NCBI RefSeq assembly: GCF_001295845.1
Contig: NZ_LJIC01000018.1
Span: 1 to 64,000, forward strand
Reading direction: 5' to 3'
DNA from: Rhodopseudomonas sp. AAP120
GTDB taxonomy: Bacteria > Pseudomonadota > Alphaproteobacteria > Rhizobiales > Xanthobacteraceae
DNA length: 64,000 nucleotides
Below the pieces are notes generated by a model. The model worked only from the letters and a program-made list of their open reading frames with translations, was not told the DNA's origin and made no database searches. Of the stretch, positions 49,580 to 58,540 are shown piece after piece. Both the position numbers and the translations under genes were made by a program. Numbering within the stretch: position 1 is the first letter of the stretch; every line of letters starts with the position of its first letter.

Positions 49580-50929
49580 ATGATCAAATACCAAACCCAG
49601 AAGGTCGCGCTGCTGTATTTTTACGGCGCGCTGACGCTGTTTCTCGCCCAGGTCTCGTTCGGCGTGCTGGCCGGCACGATCTACGTGCTGCCCAACACAT
49701 TGTCCGAGCTTCTGCCCTTCAACATCGTCCGCATGATCCACACCAACGCGCTGATCGTGTGGCTGCTGATGGGCTTCATGGGCTGCACTTACTATCTGGT
49801 GCCGGAAGAAAGCGAAAACGAGCTGTTCAGTCCGTTTCTCGCCAAGCTGCAGTTCTGGCTGTTCTTCGGTGCGGCCGGCGCTGCGGTGGTCGGCTATTTG
49901 TTCCATTATCACGAGGGTCGCGAATTCCTCGAGCAGCCGTTCGTGATCAAGATCGGCATCGTCGTGGTCTGCCTGATGTTCCTGTTCAACATCACCATGA
50001 CGGTGCTGAAGGGGCGCAAGACCACCGTCACCAACATCCTGCTGTTCGGGCTGTGGGGCGTCGCGATCTTCTTTCTATTCTCGTTCTACAACCCGGCCAA
50101 TCTCGGGCTGGACAAGATGTACTGGTGGTACGTCGTCCATCTCTGGGTCGAGGGCGTCTGGGAGCTGATCATGGCGTCGGTGCTCGCCTTCCTGATGATC
50201 AAGCTCAACGGCATCGATCGCGAAGTGGTCGAGAAGTGGCTCTACGTCATCATCGGCCTGGCGCTGTTCTCCGGCATCCTCGGCACCGGCCATCACTATT
50301 ACTGGATCGGCGCGCCGAGCTATTGGCAGTGGATCGGCTCGCTGTTTTCGACGCTGGAAGTTGCGCCGTTCTTCACCATGGTGATCTTCACCGTGCAGAT
50401 GACCTGGAAGGCCGGCCGCAAGCACGAGAATCGCGCCGCGCTGTTGTGGTCGGTCGGCTGCTCGGTGATGGCCTTCTTCGGCGCCGGCGTCTGGGGCTTC
50501 CTGCACACGCTGTCCAGCGTGAACTACTACACCCACGGCACCCAGGTCACCGCGGCGCACGGCCATCTCGCCTTCTTCGGCGCCTATGTGATGCTGAATT
50601 TGGCGATGATGACCTACGCGATCCCGCAGTTGCGCGGCCGCGCGCCGTACAACCAGATGCTGTCGATCGCCTCGTTCTGGCTGATGTGCACCGCGATGAG
50701 CGTCATGACCTTCGCGCTGACGTTCGCGGGCGTCATCCAGGTACACCTGCAGCGCGTGCTCGGCCAGAGCTTCATCGATGTGCAGGATCAGCTTGCGCTG
50801 TTCTACTGGGTGCGGCTCGGCTCCGGGGTCTGCGTGCTGATCTCCGCACTGATGTTCGTCTGGGCGATCCTGGTCCCCGGGCGCACCAAGCAGGCTGCCC
50901 TCGGCAGCGCCCTGCAGCCGGCCGAATAG
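49580..50929 (+). CDS. norB: Nitric oxide reductase subunit B
   Basis: Catalytic heme-copper-family subunit reducing two NO to N2O. 449 aa, twelve membrane helices. Metal ligands are seen in 'MIHTNALIVWLLMGF' (heme His), 'HLWVEGVWEL' (FeB His and Glu), 'GTGHHYYWIG' (two FeB His) and 'TAAHGHLAFFGAYV' (heme ligands). It follows norC by 34 bp; a strong hairpin comes right after its stop and may lower transcription into norQD. Confidence 0.96.
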   Translation: MIKYQTQKVALLYFYGALTLFLAQVSFGVLAGTIYVLPNTLSELLPFNIVRMIHTNALIVWLLMGFMGCTYYLVPEESENELFSPFLAKLQFWLFFGAAGAAVVGYLFHYHEGREFLEQPFVIKIGIVVVCLMFLFNITMTVLKGRKTTVTNILLFGLWGVAIFFLFSFYNPANLGLDKMYWWYVVHLWVEGVWELIMASVLAFLMIKLNGIDREVVEKWLYVIIGLALFSGILGTGHHYYWIGAPSYWQWIGSLFSTLEVAPFFTMVIFTVQMTWKAGRKHENRAALLWSVGCSVMAFFGAGVWGFLHTLSSVNYYTHGTQVTAAHGHLAFFGAYVMLNLAMMTYAIPQLRGRAPYNQMLSIASFWLMCTAMSVMTFALTFAGVIQVHLQRVLGQSFIDVQDQLALFYWVRLGSGVCVLISALMFVWAILVPGRTKQAALGSALQPAE

Positions 50930-50935
50930 GCCCAA

Positions 50936-50972
50936 CTGGCGGCCACGATGACGCCGTGGCCGCCAGCCTTTT
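50936..50972 (+). terminator. Hairpin between norB and norQ (attenuator-like)
   Basis: An 11-bp perfect stem CTGGCGGCCAC / GTGGCCGCCAG with a 9-nt loop followed shortly by TTTT. It lies 7 bp after the norB stop and 21 bp before norQ. It probably works as a partial terminator or mRNA end that sets more NorCB than NorQD. Confidence 0.7.
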
Positions 50973-50992
50973 CCTCCTTGGGAGACACCGCC

Positions 50993-51805
50993 ATGAAGCC
51001 CGCTCTGCATGCCGTCGAAGCCGTCGTCCCGCCGCCGCCTTACTACGCGCCGGCCGGCCACGAATGCGCGCTGTTCGAACAGGCCTGGAAGCGCCGCGTG
51101 CCGCTCTTGGTCAAAGGTCCGACCGGCTGCGGCAAGACGCGCTTTGTCGCTCATATGGCGGCCAAGCTCGGCCTGCCGCTGTTCACCGTGTCGTGCCACG
51201 ACGATCTCACCGCCGCCGATCTCACCGGCCGCTATCTGCTCAAGGGCGGCGAAACGGTGTGGGTCGACGGCCCGCTGACCCGCGCGGTGCGGCAGGGCGG
51301 CATCTGCTATCTCGACGAGGTGGTCGAGGCTCGTAAGGATGTTGCCGTGGTGCTGCATCCGCTCGCCGACGATCGCCGCGTGCTGCCGCTGGAGCGCACC
51401 GGCGAGGAACTCGCCGCGCCGCCACATTTCATGCTCGTGGTATCGTACAATCCCGGCTACCAGAGCCTGCTCAAGACGCTGAAGCCATCGACGCGGCAGC
51501 GCTTCGCTGCGATCGAATTCGGTTTCCTGCCGCACGACCAGGAGGTCGCTGTCGTCGCAGCCGAGAGCGGGCTGTCGCCCGAACGGGTCGCTCCTCTGGT
51601 GACGCTGGCTACGCGGCTGCGCAAGCTCAAGGGCCACGATCTCGAAGAGGGCGTCTCGACGCGTCTCTTGGTGTACTGCGCGAGCCTGATCGCCGAAGGC
51701 CTGCCGCTGCGCGACGCCGTGCTGGCGGCAATGATCGAGCCGCTGACGGACGATGCCGACGTCAAGGCGGCGCTGATCGAAGTGGCCAACGCGGTGATCG
51801 GGTGA
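50993..51805 (+). CDS. norQ: NorQ, MoxR-type AAA+ ATPase
   Basis: A 270-residue AAA+ ATPase that, with NorD, inserts the non-heme iron into NorB. Walker A 'GPTGCGKTRF', Walker B 'GGICYLDEVVEAR', sensor 1 'VVSYNPGYQ' and the arginine finger region 'LKPSTRQRFAAIEF' are all present. The start MKPALHAVEAVV follows a GGGAGA site. A REP-type repeat separates it from norD. Confidence 0.94.
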   Translation: MKPALHAVEAVVPPPPYYAPAGHECALFEQAWKRRVPLLVKGPTGCGKTRFVAHMAAKLGLPLFTVSCHDDLTAADLTGRYLLKGGETVWVDGPLTRAVRQGGICYLDEVVEARKDVAVVLHPLADDRRVLPLERTGEELAAPPHFMLVVSYNPGYQSLLKTLKPSTRQRFAAIEFGFLPHDQEVAVVAAESGLSPERVAPLVTLATRLRKLKGHDLEEGVSTRLLVYCASLIAEGLPLRDAVLAAMIEPLTDDADVKAALIEVANAVIG

Positions 51806-51813
51806 TGTCTCTC

Positions 51814-51898
51814 CTCGTCATTGCGAGCGCAGCGAAGCAATCCAGCCCGGCGCATGGCGTTGGATTGCTTCGTCGCTCCGCTCCTCGCAAGGACGGGG
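51814..51898. repeat. REP-type palindromic repeat between norQ and norD
   Basis: Arms 'cattgcgagcgcagcgaagc' and 'gattgcttcgtcgctccgct' form a long imperfect hairpin; copies of the same family are at 60408 and, in weaker form, 26881. It lies inside the nor operon and could affect mRNA stability. Confidence 0.7.
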
Positions 51899-51934
51899 CG
51901 ATGGTCTGATTCCAACTTGCGTGAGAGGCCAACC

Positions 51935-53845
51935 ATGCTCGACATCCTCGAACTCGAAGAAACCGTCGGCCGCGCGTGGCACCGTATGGTCGGACGGGCG
52001 GCGAGCTATCCGGACTATCCGGAGGCGGCCGCGTTGTTGAGCAACGAGCGCACCGCGCTGGGCGTGATGTATCGCGGGCTCGGTGGCGAAGTCGGCGTGC
52101 AGATCGCGCCGGCCGGCGCAAGGACCTCCGGCCACAGTCTCGGCTGGAAGCAACGCATCGGCCTTGGTGAGGAGCGGCTGGCACAGCCTGTGCGAGACGA
52201 AGCGACACTGTTCCTGCCCGAGCGGATCGCGCTGTTTGCTGACGCGGCGCTCAATCGCGCGCTGTATCGCTGGCTTGCGGCCTGGTTCGCCGTGGCGTCG
52301 GACGGGGCGATCAGCGAGAGCGATCCGTTGCGTCGGGACTTATTCACGCTGCGTCGGGCGGAGCGAACGACGCGTGCAGTGCTGGCGAAGTTTCCCGGCC
52401 TCGCTGCCGCGCACGCTAAGCTTGGCGGAGCGCTTGCCCGAGCGCGGCCCCGGCGCTCGCTGTCTCGCTCCGAGCGCGATATCGAAACGCTGATCCTGGC
52501 GCTGCTCGGCGCTGACGCGCGACCAGATCCTGCATTGTGGCGGATCATCGTCGGCGACGCGGACTTGCCGCCCAAGGCACCGCCCGGTTATCAGACGTTT
52601 CTACCGTGCCCGCTGTGGGGCGAGGTGTGGGCTCGTTCGGAGGGCGCCGCGCGCGGCGAGGCCGACGAACCGAGCGATGTCGCCTCGCGCCAAACCTCCC
52701 AAGCGCGTCGCAAGTCCGCCAAGCGCAAATCGAACGACGGTCCGCAGCGTGATCCGCTGGCGCTCAATCGGTTCGAGAAGATCCTGGCGATGGCCGAGAT
52801 GGTTGACGTCGATCGTCCGACCGACGAAGACGACGACGAGCACGCCGACAAGGCCGCCGACGATCTCGACGAGATCACGCTCGGCAAATCCAGCAAGAAG
52901 CCGTCGAGCAAGTTCCGGTTCGACCTCGACCTGCCGCCGCAGGCGGTCGAAGCCGGGCGGCTCTCGACCGGGAAGCTGTATCCGGAGTGGGACTACAAGC
53001 GCGGCGCCTATCTGCCGGATCATTGCCGCGTTCACGCTGCGCCGGCCTCGGCCACGGGCGAAGCCTGGCAATGTAGCGAGGCTACGCGCGCGTTGATCAA
53101 GCGCGTGAAGCGGCAATTCGAAACGCTGCGGCCGCGCCACGAGCTGCTGCGCGCGCAGCCCGAGGGCCACGATCTCGATCTCGATGCCCTGGTTCGGGCG
53201 CGCTGCGATCTGTCCGCCGGCAGGGCCGGTTCGGAGCGGCTGCATCTCGCCGCGCGGCCGCAGGCGCGCGATCTGGCTGTGACGCTGTTGGTCGACGTGT
53301 CTTTGTCCACCGATGCGTGGATCGACAATCGCCGCGTGCTCGACGTCGAGAAGGAGGCGCTGACGGTGTTGGCGCATGGTCTTTCCGCTTGCGGCGATGC
53401 GCATAGCATCCTGACCTTTACGTCGCGCCGCCGAGACTGGGTGCGGGTGGAAACCGTGAAGGCGTTCGGCGAGCCGATGGGCGCATTGGTGGAGCAACGC
53501 ATCGCAGCGCTGCGGCCCGGCTACTATACGCGGATCGGTGCCGCGCTGCGCCACGCGACGGCCGAACTCGCCGCACAGCCGCAGCACAAAAAGCTGGTGC
53601 TGCTGCTCACTGACGGCAAGCCCAACGATATCGATCACTATGAGGGCCGCTTCGCGCTCGAAGACAGCCGCAAGGCGGTGCAGGAGGCGCGGCGCAGCAG
53701 CGTCGCGGTGTTCGGCGTCACCATCGATGTCGACGCGCAGGATTATTTCGCACCGCTGTTCGGCCGCGCCGGCTACGCGATCGTCGGCCAAGTCGAGCGG
53801 CTGCCGTCGGCGCTGCCGCGGATCTATCAGCACCTGATGCGTTAG
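51935..53845 (+). CDS. norD: NorD, von Willebrand A-domain protein
   Basis: A 636-residue partner of NorQ in activating NO reductase. The N-terminal half is helical; from about 290 comes an acidic, low-complexity bridge ('TDEDDDEHADKAADDLDEI'). The C-terminal vWA domain (about 460-630) has the metal site 'LLVDVSLSTDAW' (DxSxS), 'TRIGAALRHAT' and 'LLLTDGKPND'. The start MLDILELEETVG begins the family fold. The preceding repeat means that it may be translated from a partly separated mRNA. Confidence 0.93.
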   Translation: MLDILELEETVGRAWHRMVGRAASYPDYPEAAALLSNERTALGVMYRGLGGEVGVQIAPAGARTSGHSLGWKQRIGLGEERLAQPVRDEATLFLPERIALFADAALNRALYRWLAAWFAVASDGAISESDPLRRDLFTLRRAERTTRAVLAKFPGLAAAHAKLGGALARARPRRSLSRSERDIETLILALLGADARPDPALWRIIVGDADLPPKAPPGYQTFLPCPLWGEVWARSEGAARGEADEPSDVASRQTSQARRKSAKRKSNDGPQRDPLALNRFEKILAMAEMVDVDRPTDEDDDEHADKAADDLDEITLGKSSKKPSSKFRFDLDLPPQAVEAGRLSTGKLYPEWDYKRGAYLPDHCRVHAAPASATGEAWQCSEATRALIKRVKRQFETLRPRHELLRAQPEGHDLDLDALVRARCDLSAGRAGSERLHLAARPQARDLAVTLLVDVSLSTDAWIDNRRVLDVEKEALTVLAHGLSACGDAHSILTFTSRRRDWVRVETVKAFGEPMGALVEQRIAALRPGYYTRIGAALRHATAELAAQPQHKKLVLLLTDGKPNDIDHYEGRFALEDSRKAVQEARRSSVAVFGVTIDVDAQDYFAPLFGRAGYAIVGQVERLPSALPRIYQHLMR

Positions 53846-53857
53846 CGTCCCGTCGGG

Positions 53858-54676
53858 CTACCAGGCGCTCACTTCGTGGACCAACTCGCTCAGGCTGTCG
53901 ATCACCCGGTCCGGCGTCACACCGTCGACCGCCACATGGGCCATGCCGGTTGTGACGAGAAACGCGCGCAGGCCGGCGCGCTGGCCGGCGATGATGTCAG
54001 TTGCGACCTGATCGCCGATCATGATCGTCTCGGATGCGTCTGTCCCGACATGCGCCAGCGCGGCCTCGACCATGAACGGCTGCGGCTTGCCGACCACGAT
54101 CGGCACGACCGCCGGCACCGCGGCGGTCACGGCAGCGGCCAGCACGCCGACGCAGGGTTCGAAGCCGTCGTCGGCGGGAGTTAGCAGGTCGGGGTTGGTG
54201 ACGACGACGCTGGCGCCGTTCAGCGCCGCGCGCACTGCAGTGCGTAGTTTGTCGTAACTCAGTGCGTAGTCGAAGCCGAGCACGACGACCTCGGCATCGT
54301 CGCCCGCGAGCGTGAAGCCGCTCGCTTCGATCGCTTCGAACAGAGGCGCTTCGCCGATCGCGAAAACGCGCGTCCCATTCTGCCAGCGCTGCTGCATCAG
54401 GCTGGCGGTGGCAGATACGGCGTTGAACACCTGCGCGGCCGTGGTCGGCACGCCCATGCGTTCGAGCTTTGCGGCGAACTGTGCGGCGGATTTAGTCGCG
54501 TTGTTGGTGACGAAGGCGTAGGGCACGCCGCGCGCGTGCCAGGCCTTGAAGGCTTCCACCGACTCCGCGATCGGCTGATCGCCGCGATACAGCACCCCGT
54601 CGAGATCCGAGATGATGCCCCGGATCGCCCGTTTGTCGTCGCCGGCCACAGCCAAGTCGAGTCTCCTTCTGCTCAT
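53858..54676 (-). CDS. HAD-superfamily phosphatase, NagD-like (TIGR01459)
   Basis: A 272-residue class IIA HAD hydrolase. Motif 1 'ISDLDGVLYRGD' with the nucleophile Asp, motif 2 'FVTNNATKS', motif 3 Lys in 'VVGKPQPFM' and motif 4 'IGDQVATDIIAG' are intact. The subfamily is usually annotated as a sugar- or nucleotide-phosphate phosphatase; the real substrate is not known. Convergent with norD (12 bp). The start at 54676 is chosen because upstream residues are Pro/Arg-rich. The 330-bp space up to the ABC operon shows no clear element. Confidence 0.87.
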   Translation of the reverse strand: MSRRRLDLAVAGDDKRAIRGIISDLDGVLYRGDQPIAESVEAFKAWHARGVPYAFVTNNATKSAAQFAAKLERMGVPTTAAQVFNAVSATASLMQQRWQNGTRVFAIGEAPLFEAIEASGFTLAGDDAEVVVLGFDYALSYDKLRTAVRAALNGASVVVTNPDLLTPADDGFEPCVGVLAAAVTAAVPAVVPIVVGKPQPFMVEAALAHVGTDASETIMIGDQVATDIIAGQRAGLRAFLVTTGMAHVAVDGVTPDRVIDSLSELVHEVSAW

Positions 54677-55006
54677 GATCCCCGGGACGATAGGCGAGGG
54701 CCGTCGGTCAGGCCATTTCTGCCCATGCACCGTTCATGTTCTGCCCGCCGGAAAGGCGGTGTGCGCGTGCAATGAGCCGCACTGCAGCAACCGATATAGC
54801 CCGGATTCCAAGCAATGCCTGCGGGAGAAGCGTGAGCAACGGAATCGTGGAGCAGCGGGTATCAGGCCGCGCAGGCAGTTGGTCTAGGCTTCACATTGTC
54901 ACGGGGACGATGCCGCCCCGGTGTCCTTGCTCTGCGAGCGAAGCGACTGACCGCGGTTCGCGGCATTCGGCGTCACCTGATTAGCACCCCGAGGGGAAAG
55001 GGCACC

Positions 55007-56569
55007 ATGATCAATCGCAGAAACCTGTTGCTGGGCGGCGCCGCGGGGGCGGCCGCGCTGGGATTCGGCCGCGTCGATCCCAACTTCCTGTTCAACTCCG
55101 CCTTCGCGGCGGAAGGGCGCACGCTGCGCTTCCTCGGCGCCGAAGCCCTGACCGGCAACTGGGATCCGACCACGCATACCAATCTCGGCCAACTGATCGT
55201 CGAAGGCTTCGTGTTCGGCTATCTGACCCGCGCGCCGATGAAGCCCGAGAAGCCGGACGAACTGATCTTCGAACTCGCCGAGTCGCTGACGCCGATCGAT
55301 CCGTTCACCATGGAAGTGAAGCTGCGCAAGGGCGTCAAGTTCCACAACGGCGCGCCGTTCACCTCCGCCGACGTCAAGGCGACCTATGAGTACGGCTGTC
55401 TGCCCGACCGTCCGGCGCAGTGGTACCCCGGACTCGTCAAGGTCGACATCGTCGACGACTTCACCTGCCGCATCAATACCAAGGAGCAGGGCTATCCGGC
55501 GACGCTGTTCTACTACCTGTCGTCGTTCCTGCCGATCATGTCGGCCAAGGACGTCGCCAACAAGGCGCAGCTCTCGGCGCGCATGAACGGCACCGGCCCA
55601 TTCATGTATGTCGAGCAGAAGGGCGACACCACGGTGCTGAAGGCCAATCCGGACTTCTTCATGGGCGCGCCGAAGATCCCCGGCGTCGAGTACAAGTTCG
55701 TCGGCGACACCACGACCCGCACCCTCTCGCTGCTCAACGGCGAGGCCGACATCATCGAGCGACTCGAGCAGGAGCAGGTCGAGACCATCGCCAAGGACAA
55801 GCGCTTCAACATCCACAAAGCGATCTCGGTCGAGAACAAATATCTGTTCTTCCGCTGCTCGAAGAAACCGTTCGACGATCCGCGCATCCGGCTCGCCGCC
55901 TGCCACTCGATCGACCGCAAGCAGATCCTGGAGATCCTCGGCGTCTCGGGCACCTATTCCAAGGCGCACATCTCGCCGGTGAAGTTCGGCTATGCCGAGG
56001 TCGCGGACTATCCGGAATACGATCCGGACAAGGCGCAGAAGCTGCTCGCCGAAGCCGGCTTCCCGAAGGGCGCCGGCCTGCCGGAACTGACCTACTACAC
56101 CTCGGTCGGCTTCTATCCGAAGACCAAGGAATACGCCGAGCTGATCACCGGCATGCTGCAGGAGCAGGGCTTCAAGGTGAACCTGCAGACGCTGGAAGTC
56201 GCGGCTTGGGGCAACCTTTTGTACGACAAGCCCGGCGGCGGCGAAGGCAATATGATCGACTGCGGCTGGTGCACCGGTTCGCCGGAGCCCGACCTCGTGC
56301 TGCGCACGCACTTCCACTCGTCGTCGAAGCGCATCACCGGCATCGTCGACAAGGAGATCGACGCGGTGCTCGACAAGGAGCGCAACGCGCCGTCGCTGGA
56401 GGAGCGCAAGAAGATCCTGCAGACCGAGACGCTGCCGACCATCGCCAAGAAGGCGCCGGCGCTGGCGCTGTTCACCTCGGTGTTCATCCATGCCTACAGC
56501 AAGAAGCTGGACGGTCTCTACATCTACCCGAACGGCATGCAGGACATGACCAAGGCCACGCTGGCCTGA
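55007..56569 (+). CDS. Dipeptide-type ABC transporter substrate-binding protein
   Basis: Family 5 extracytoplasmic binding protein, 520 aa. The N-terminus 'MINRRNLLLGGAAGAAALGFG' has a twin-arginine with a weak hydrophobic core, suggesting Tat or Sec export. The typical SBP_5 stretch 'TMEVKLRKGVKFHNGAPFTSADVKATYEYGC' (landmarks KFHNGAPFTSADV) is at about 105-125. It lies upstream of two permease genes and a fused ATPase gene, with a strong hairpin after its stop, as is common where the binding protein is made in excess. The ligand could be a peptide or amide, see the adjoining hydrolase genes. Confidence 0.92.
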   Translation: MINRRNLLLGGAAGAAALGFGRVDPNFLFNSAFAAEGRTLRFLGAEALTGNWDPTTHTNLGQLIVEGFVFGYLTRAPMKPEKPDELIFELAESLTPIDPFTMEVKLRKGVKFHNGAPFTSADVKATYEYGCLPDRPAQWYPGLVKVDIVDDFTCRINTKEQGYPATLFYYLSSFLPIMSAKDVANKAQLSARMNGTGPFMYVEQKGDTTVLKANPDFFMGAPKIPGVEYKFVGDTTTRTLSLLNGEADIIERLEQEQVETIAKDKRFNIHKAISVENKYLFFRCSKKPFDDPRIRLAACHSIDRKQILEILGVSGTYSKAHISPVKFGYAEVADYPEYDPDKAQKLLAEAGFPKGAGLPELTYYTSVGFYPKTKEYAELITGMLQEQGFKVNLQTLEVAAWGNLLYDKPGGGEGNMIDCGWCTGSPEPDLVLRTHFHSSSKRITGIVDKEIDAVLDKERNAPSLEERKKILQTETLPTIAKKAPALALFTSVFIHAYSKKLDGLYIYPNGMQDMTKATLA

Positions 56570-56583
56570 TCGGTCATCCACGC

Positions 56584-56610
56584 GGCGGACCGGGGGCATC
56601 CCGGTCCGTC
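56584..56610 (+). terminator. Hairpin after the binding-protein gene
   Basis: Stem GGACCGGG / CCCGGTCC (8 bp, extended by a further three pairs including one wobble) with a 5-nt loop, 15 bp after the stop of the binding-protein gene and 34 bp before the first permease gene. No T-run, so more likely an mRNA-stabilising or partial-stop hairpin. Confidence 0.6.
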
Positions 56611-56643
56611 GTGCCTTCTTCTGGCAATGCATAGGACGCCTTC

Positions 56644-57624
56644 ATGCTGATCCTGGAATTCCTCATCAAGCGGATCCTGCAGGGCTTCCTGATCATCGGT
56701 ATCACCTCGTTTATCATCTTCACGCTGCTGCGCGTCGTGCCGGGCGATCCGGTGCGGCTGATCGTCGGCGGCATGGCGCCGGCCGACGTGGTCGAGAAGG
56801 TCGCAACCAAGATGGGGCTGCGCGATCCGATCATCGTGCAATACGGCCGCTACATGGTCGGCCTGCTGCAGGGCGATCTCGGCCAGTCGTATCTGCGGCC
56901 GCGCAGCGGCATGGTGGCGGCCGGCGGCCAGTACGTCGATCCGACCAAGTCCGACATGGCGCCGGTGATCGACCTGATCCTCGAGCGCCTGCCGTTCACG
57001 CTGCAGCTCGGCGCCGTCGCGCTGGTGTTCGCGCTGCTGCTGTCGTTTCCGGTCGGCATCGCCGGCGGGCTCAGACCTGACGGCTGGCCGAACAAGCTGG
57101 CCTTCGGATTGCAGTCGCTGTTCGTGTCGATCCCGAATTTCTGGCTGGCGATCGTCCTGATCCTGTTCCTGTCGGTGAAGCTCAATCTGCTGCCGGCGCT
57201 GGGCTATCAGGGCTTCTCCTACGTGCTGCTGCCGGCGCTGGTGCTGTCGGTGGAGATCGCGCCGTTCATTATCCGCACGCTGACGACCTCGCTCAGCGAG
57301 GTGATGCAAGCGCCGTTCATCGACGAGGCGCGCGTGCGCGGCCTGTCGCGCCGTCGCATTGTCTACGCGCATGCGCTGCGCAACGCCGCCGTTCCGCTGG
57401 TCAATCTGCTCGGCATCCAGCTGTCGACGCTGATCGGCGGCGTGCTGGTGATCGAATACATCTTCGACTATCCGGGCCTCGGCAATCTCACCGTGGTCTC
57501 GGTGGTCGGCCGCGATTTCCCGGTCATTCAGGGCATCGCCATCACCACCAGTGCGGTGTTCGTGTTCATTAACATCATCGTCGATCTGGTCGCCTATCTG
57601 ATCGATCCGCGCGTGGAGCTTTGA
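56644..57624 (+). CDS. ABC transporter permease (DppB type)
   Basis: A 326-residue inner-membrane permease. It starts 'LEFLIKRILQGFLIIGITSFIIF', has six hydrophobic helices and the permease-ATPase coupling loop 'DEARVRGLSRRRIVYAHALRNAAVPL' (EAA motif; landmark EARVRGLSRRRI). The second gene of the operon; the next permease starts 2 bp after its stop, so translation is coupled. Confidence 0.92.
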   Translation: MLILEFLIKRILQGFLIIGITSFIIFTLLRVVPGDPVRLIVGGMAPADVVEKVATKMGLRDPIIVQYGRYMVGLLQGDLGQSYLRPRSGMVAAGGQYVDPTKSDMAPVIDLILERLPFTLQLGAVALVFALLLSFPVGIAGGLRPDGWPNKLAFGLQSLFVSIPNFWLAIVLILFLSVKLNLLPALGYQGFSYVLLPALVLSVEIAPFIIRTLTTSLSEVMQAPFIDEARVRGLSRRRIVYAHALRNAAVPLVNLLGIQLSTLIGGVLVIEYIFDYPGLGNLTVVSVVGRDFPVIQGIAITTSAVFVFINIIVDLVAYLIDPRVEL

Positions 57625-57625
57625 G

Positions 57626-58540
57626 ATGACGCTGGCCTCGACCGTGACCATCGCGCCCGAGCCCGCCGCCGCCACGCGCTCGGTCAATCGCCGCATCCTC
57701 TCCGCTGCCTGGGGCATGACCAGCTTCCGCATCGGGCTGTTCGTGTTCCTGGCGCTGCTGCTGGCCTCGGCGATCGTGCCGGAAATCTCCTCGATGAGCG
57801 CCACCAAGATGGTGGTGAAGGACAAGTTCCTGCCGCCGCTGTTCCTCGGCGACAAATGGAGCTGGGGCCATCCGCTCGGCACCGATCAGCTCGGCCGCGA
57901 CATGCTGCTGCGCTGCCTGATCGGGCTGCGCTACTCGCTGCTGATCGGCATCGTCACCGTGCTGCTGATCTTCATCATCGGCTGCGGCCTCGGCCTGTTC
58001 GCCGGCTTCAAGGGCAAATGGTGGGACACCATCATCATGCGCATCACCGACGCGCAGCTGTCGATCCCGATGATCATCCTGGCGATCACCATCCTGGGCG
58101 TGTCGCGCCCGACGGTGCCGACCATCATCATCGTGCTGGCGCTATCAGGCTGGCCGCTCTACGCCCGCGTCGCGCGCAGCGCCGCCGTCACCGAGCGCGG
58201 GCTCGAATATGTCCGGGGACTACGTGTGCTCGGCGCGGGCGACTGGCGAATCCTGCTGCTGTTCGCCGCGCCAAACATCCTGCCGCCGATCGCCTTCGTG
58301 GCGGTGCTCGACGTCGCTCGCATGATGATCTTCGAGGCGATCCTCGGCTTCCTCGGCCTCGGCATCCAGCCGCCGACACCGAGCTTCGGCAGTATCATCG
58401 CCGACTCGCGCAAATATCTGATCAACGCCTGGTGGATCGCCACCAGCCCCGGCGTGTTCCTCGCGGTGGCGCTGACCTCGATCAACCTGATGGGCGCCGC
58501 GCTCGAGAAGGCCCGCAACCGGGTGTACGGAGGCCTGTAA
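57626..58540 (+). CDS. ABC transporter permease (DppC type)
   Basis: A 304-residue partner permease. N-terminal tail, then helix 'FRIGLFVFLALLLASAIVPE' and the OppC-type segment 'GHPLGTDQLGRDMLLRCLIGLRYSLLIG' (landmarks LGTDQLGRD). Six helices in all and an EAA loop 'YVRGLRVLGAGDWRILLLFAAPNILP' (landmark YVRGLRVLG). Its stop TAA overlaps the ATG of the ATPase gene by one base (TAATG). Confidence 0.92.
   Translation: MTLASTVTIAPEPAAATRSVNRRILSAAWGMTSFRIGLFVFLALLLASAIVPEISSMSATKMVVKDKFLPPLFLGDKWSWGHPLGTDQLGRDMLLRCLIGLRYSLLIGIVTVLLIFIIGCGLGLFAGFKGKWWDTIIMRITDAQLSIPMIILAITILGVSRPTVPTIIIVLALSGWPLYARVARSAAVTERGLEYVRGLRVLGAGDWRILLLFAAPNILPPIAFVAVLDVARMMIFEAILGFLGLGIQPPTPSFGSIIADSRKYLINAWWIATSPGVFLAVALTSINLMGAALEKARNRVYGGL

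Noticed and set aside
54899-56632. 577-aa open frame on the minus strand opposite the binding-protein gene
   Set aside because: Shadow of a clear SBP_5 gene; Arg/Val/Asp-rich, no motif.
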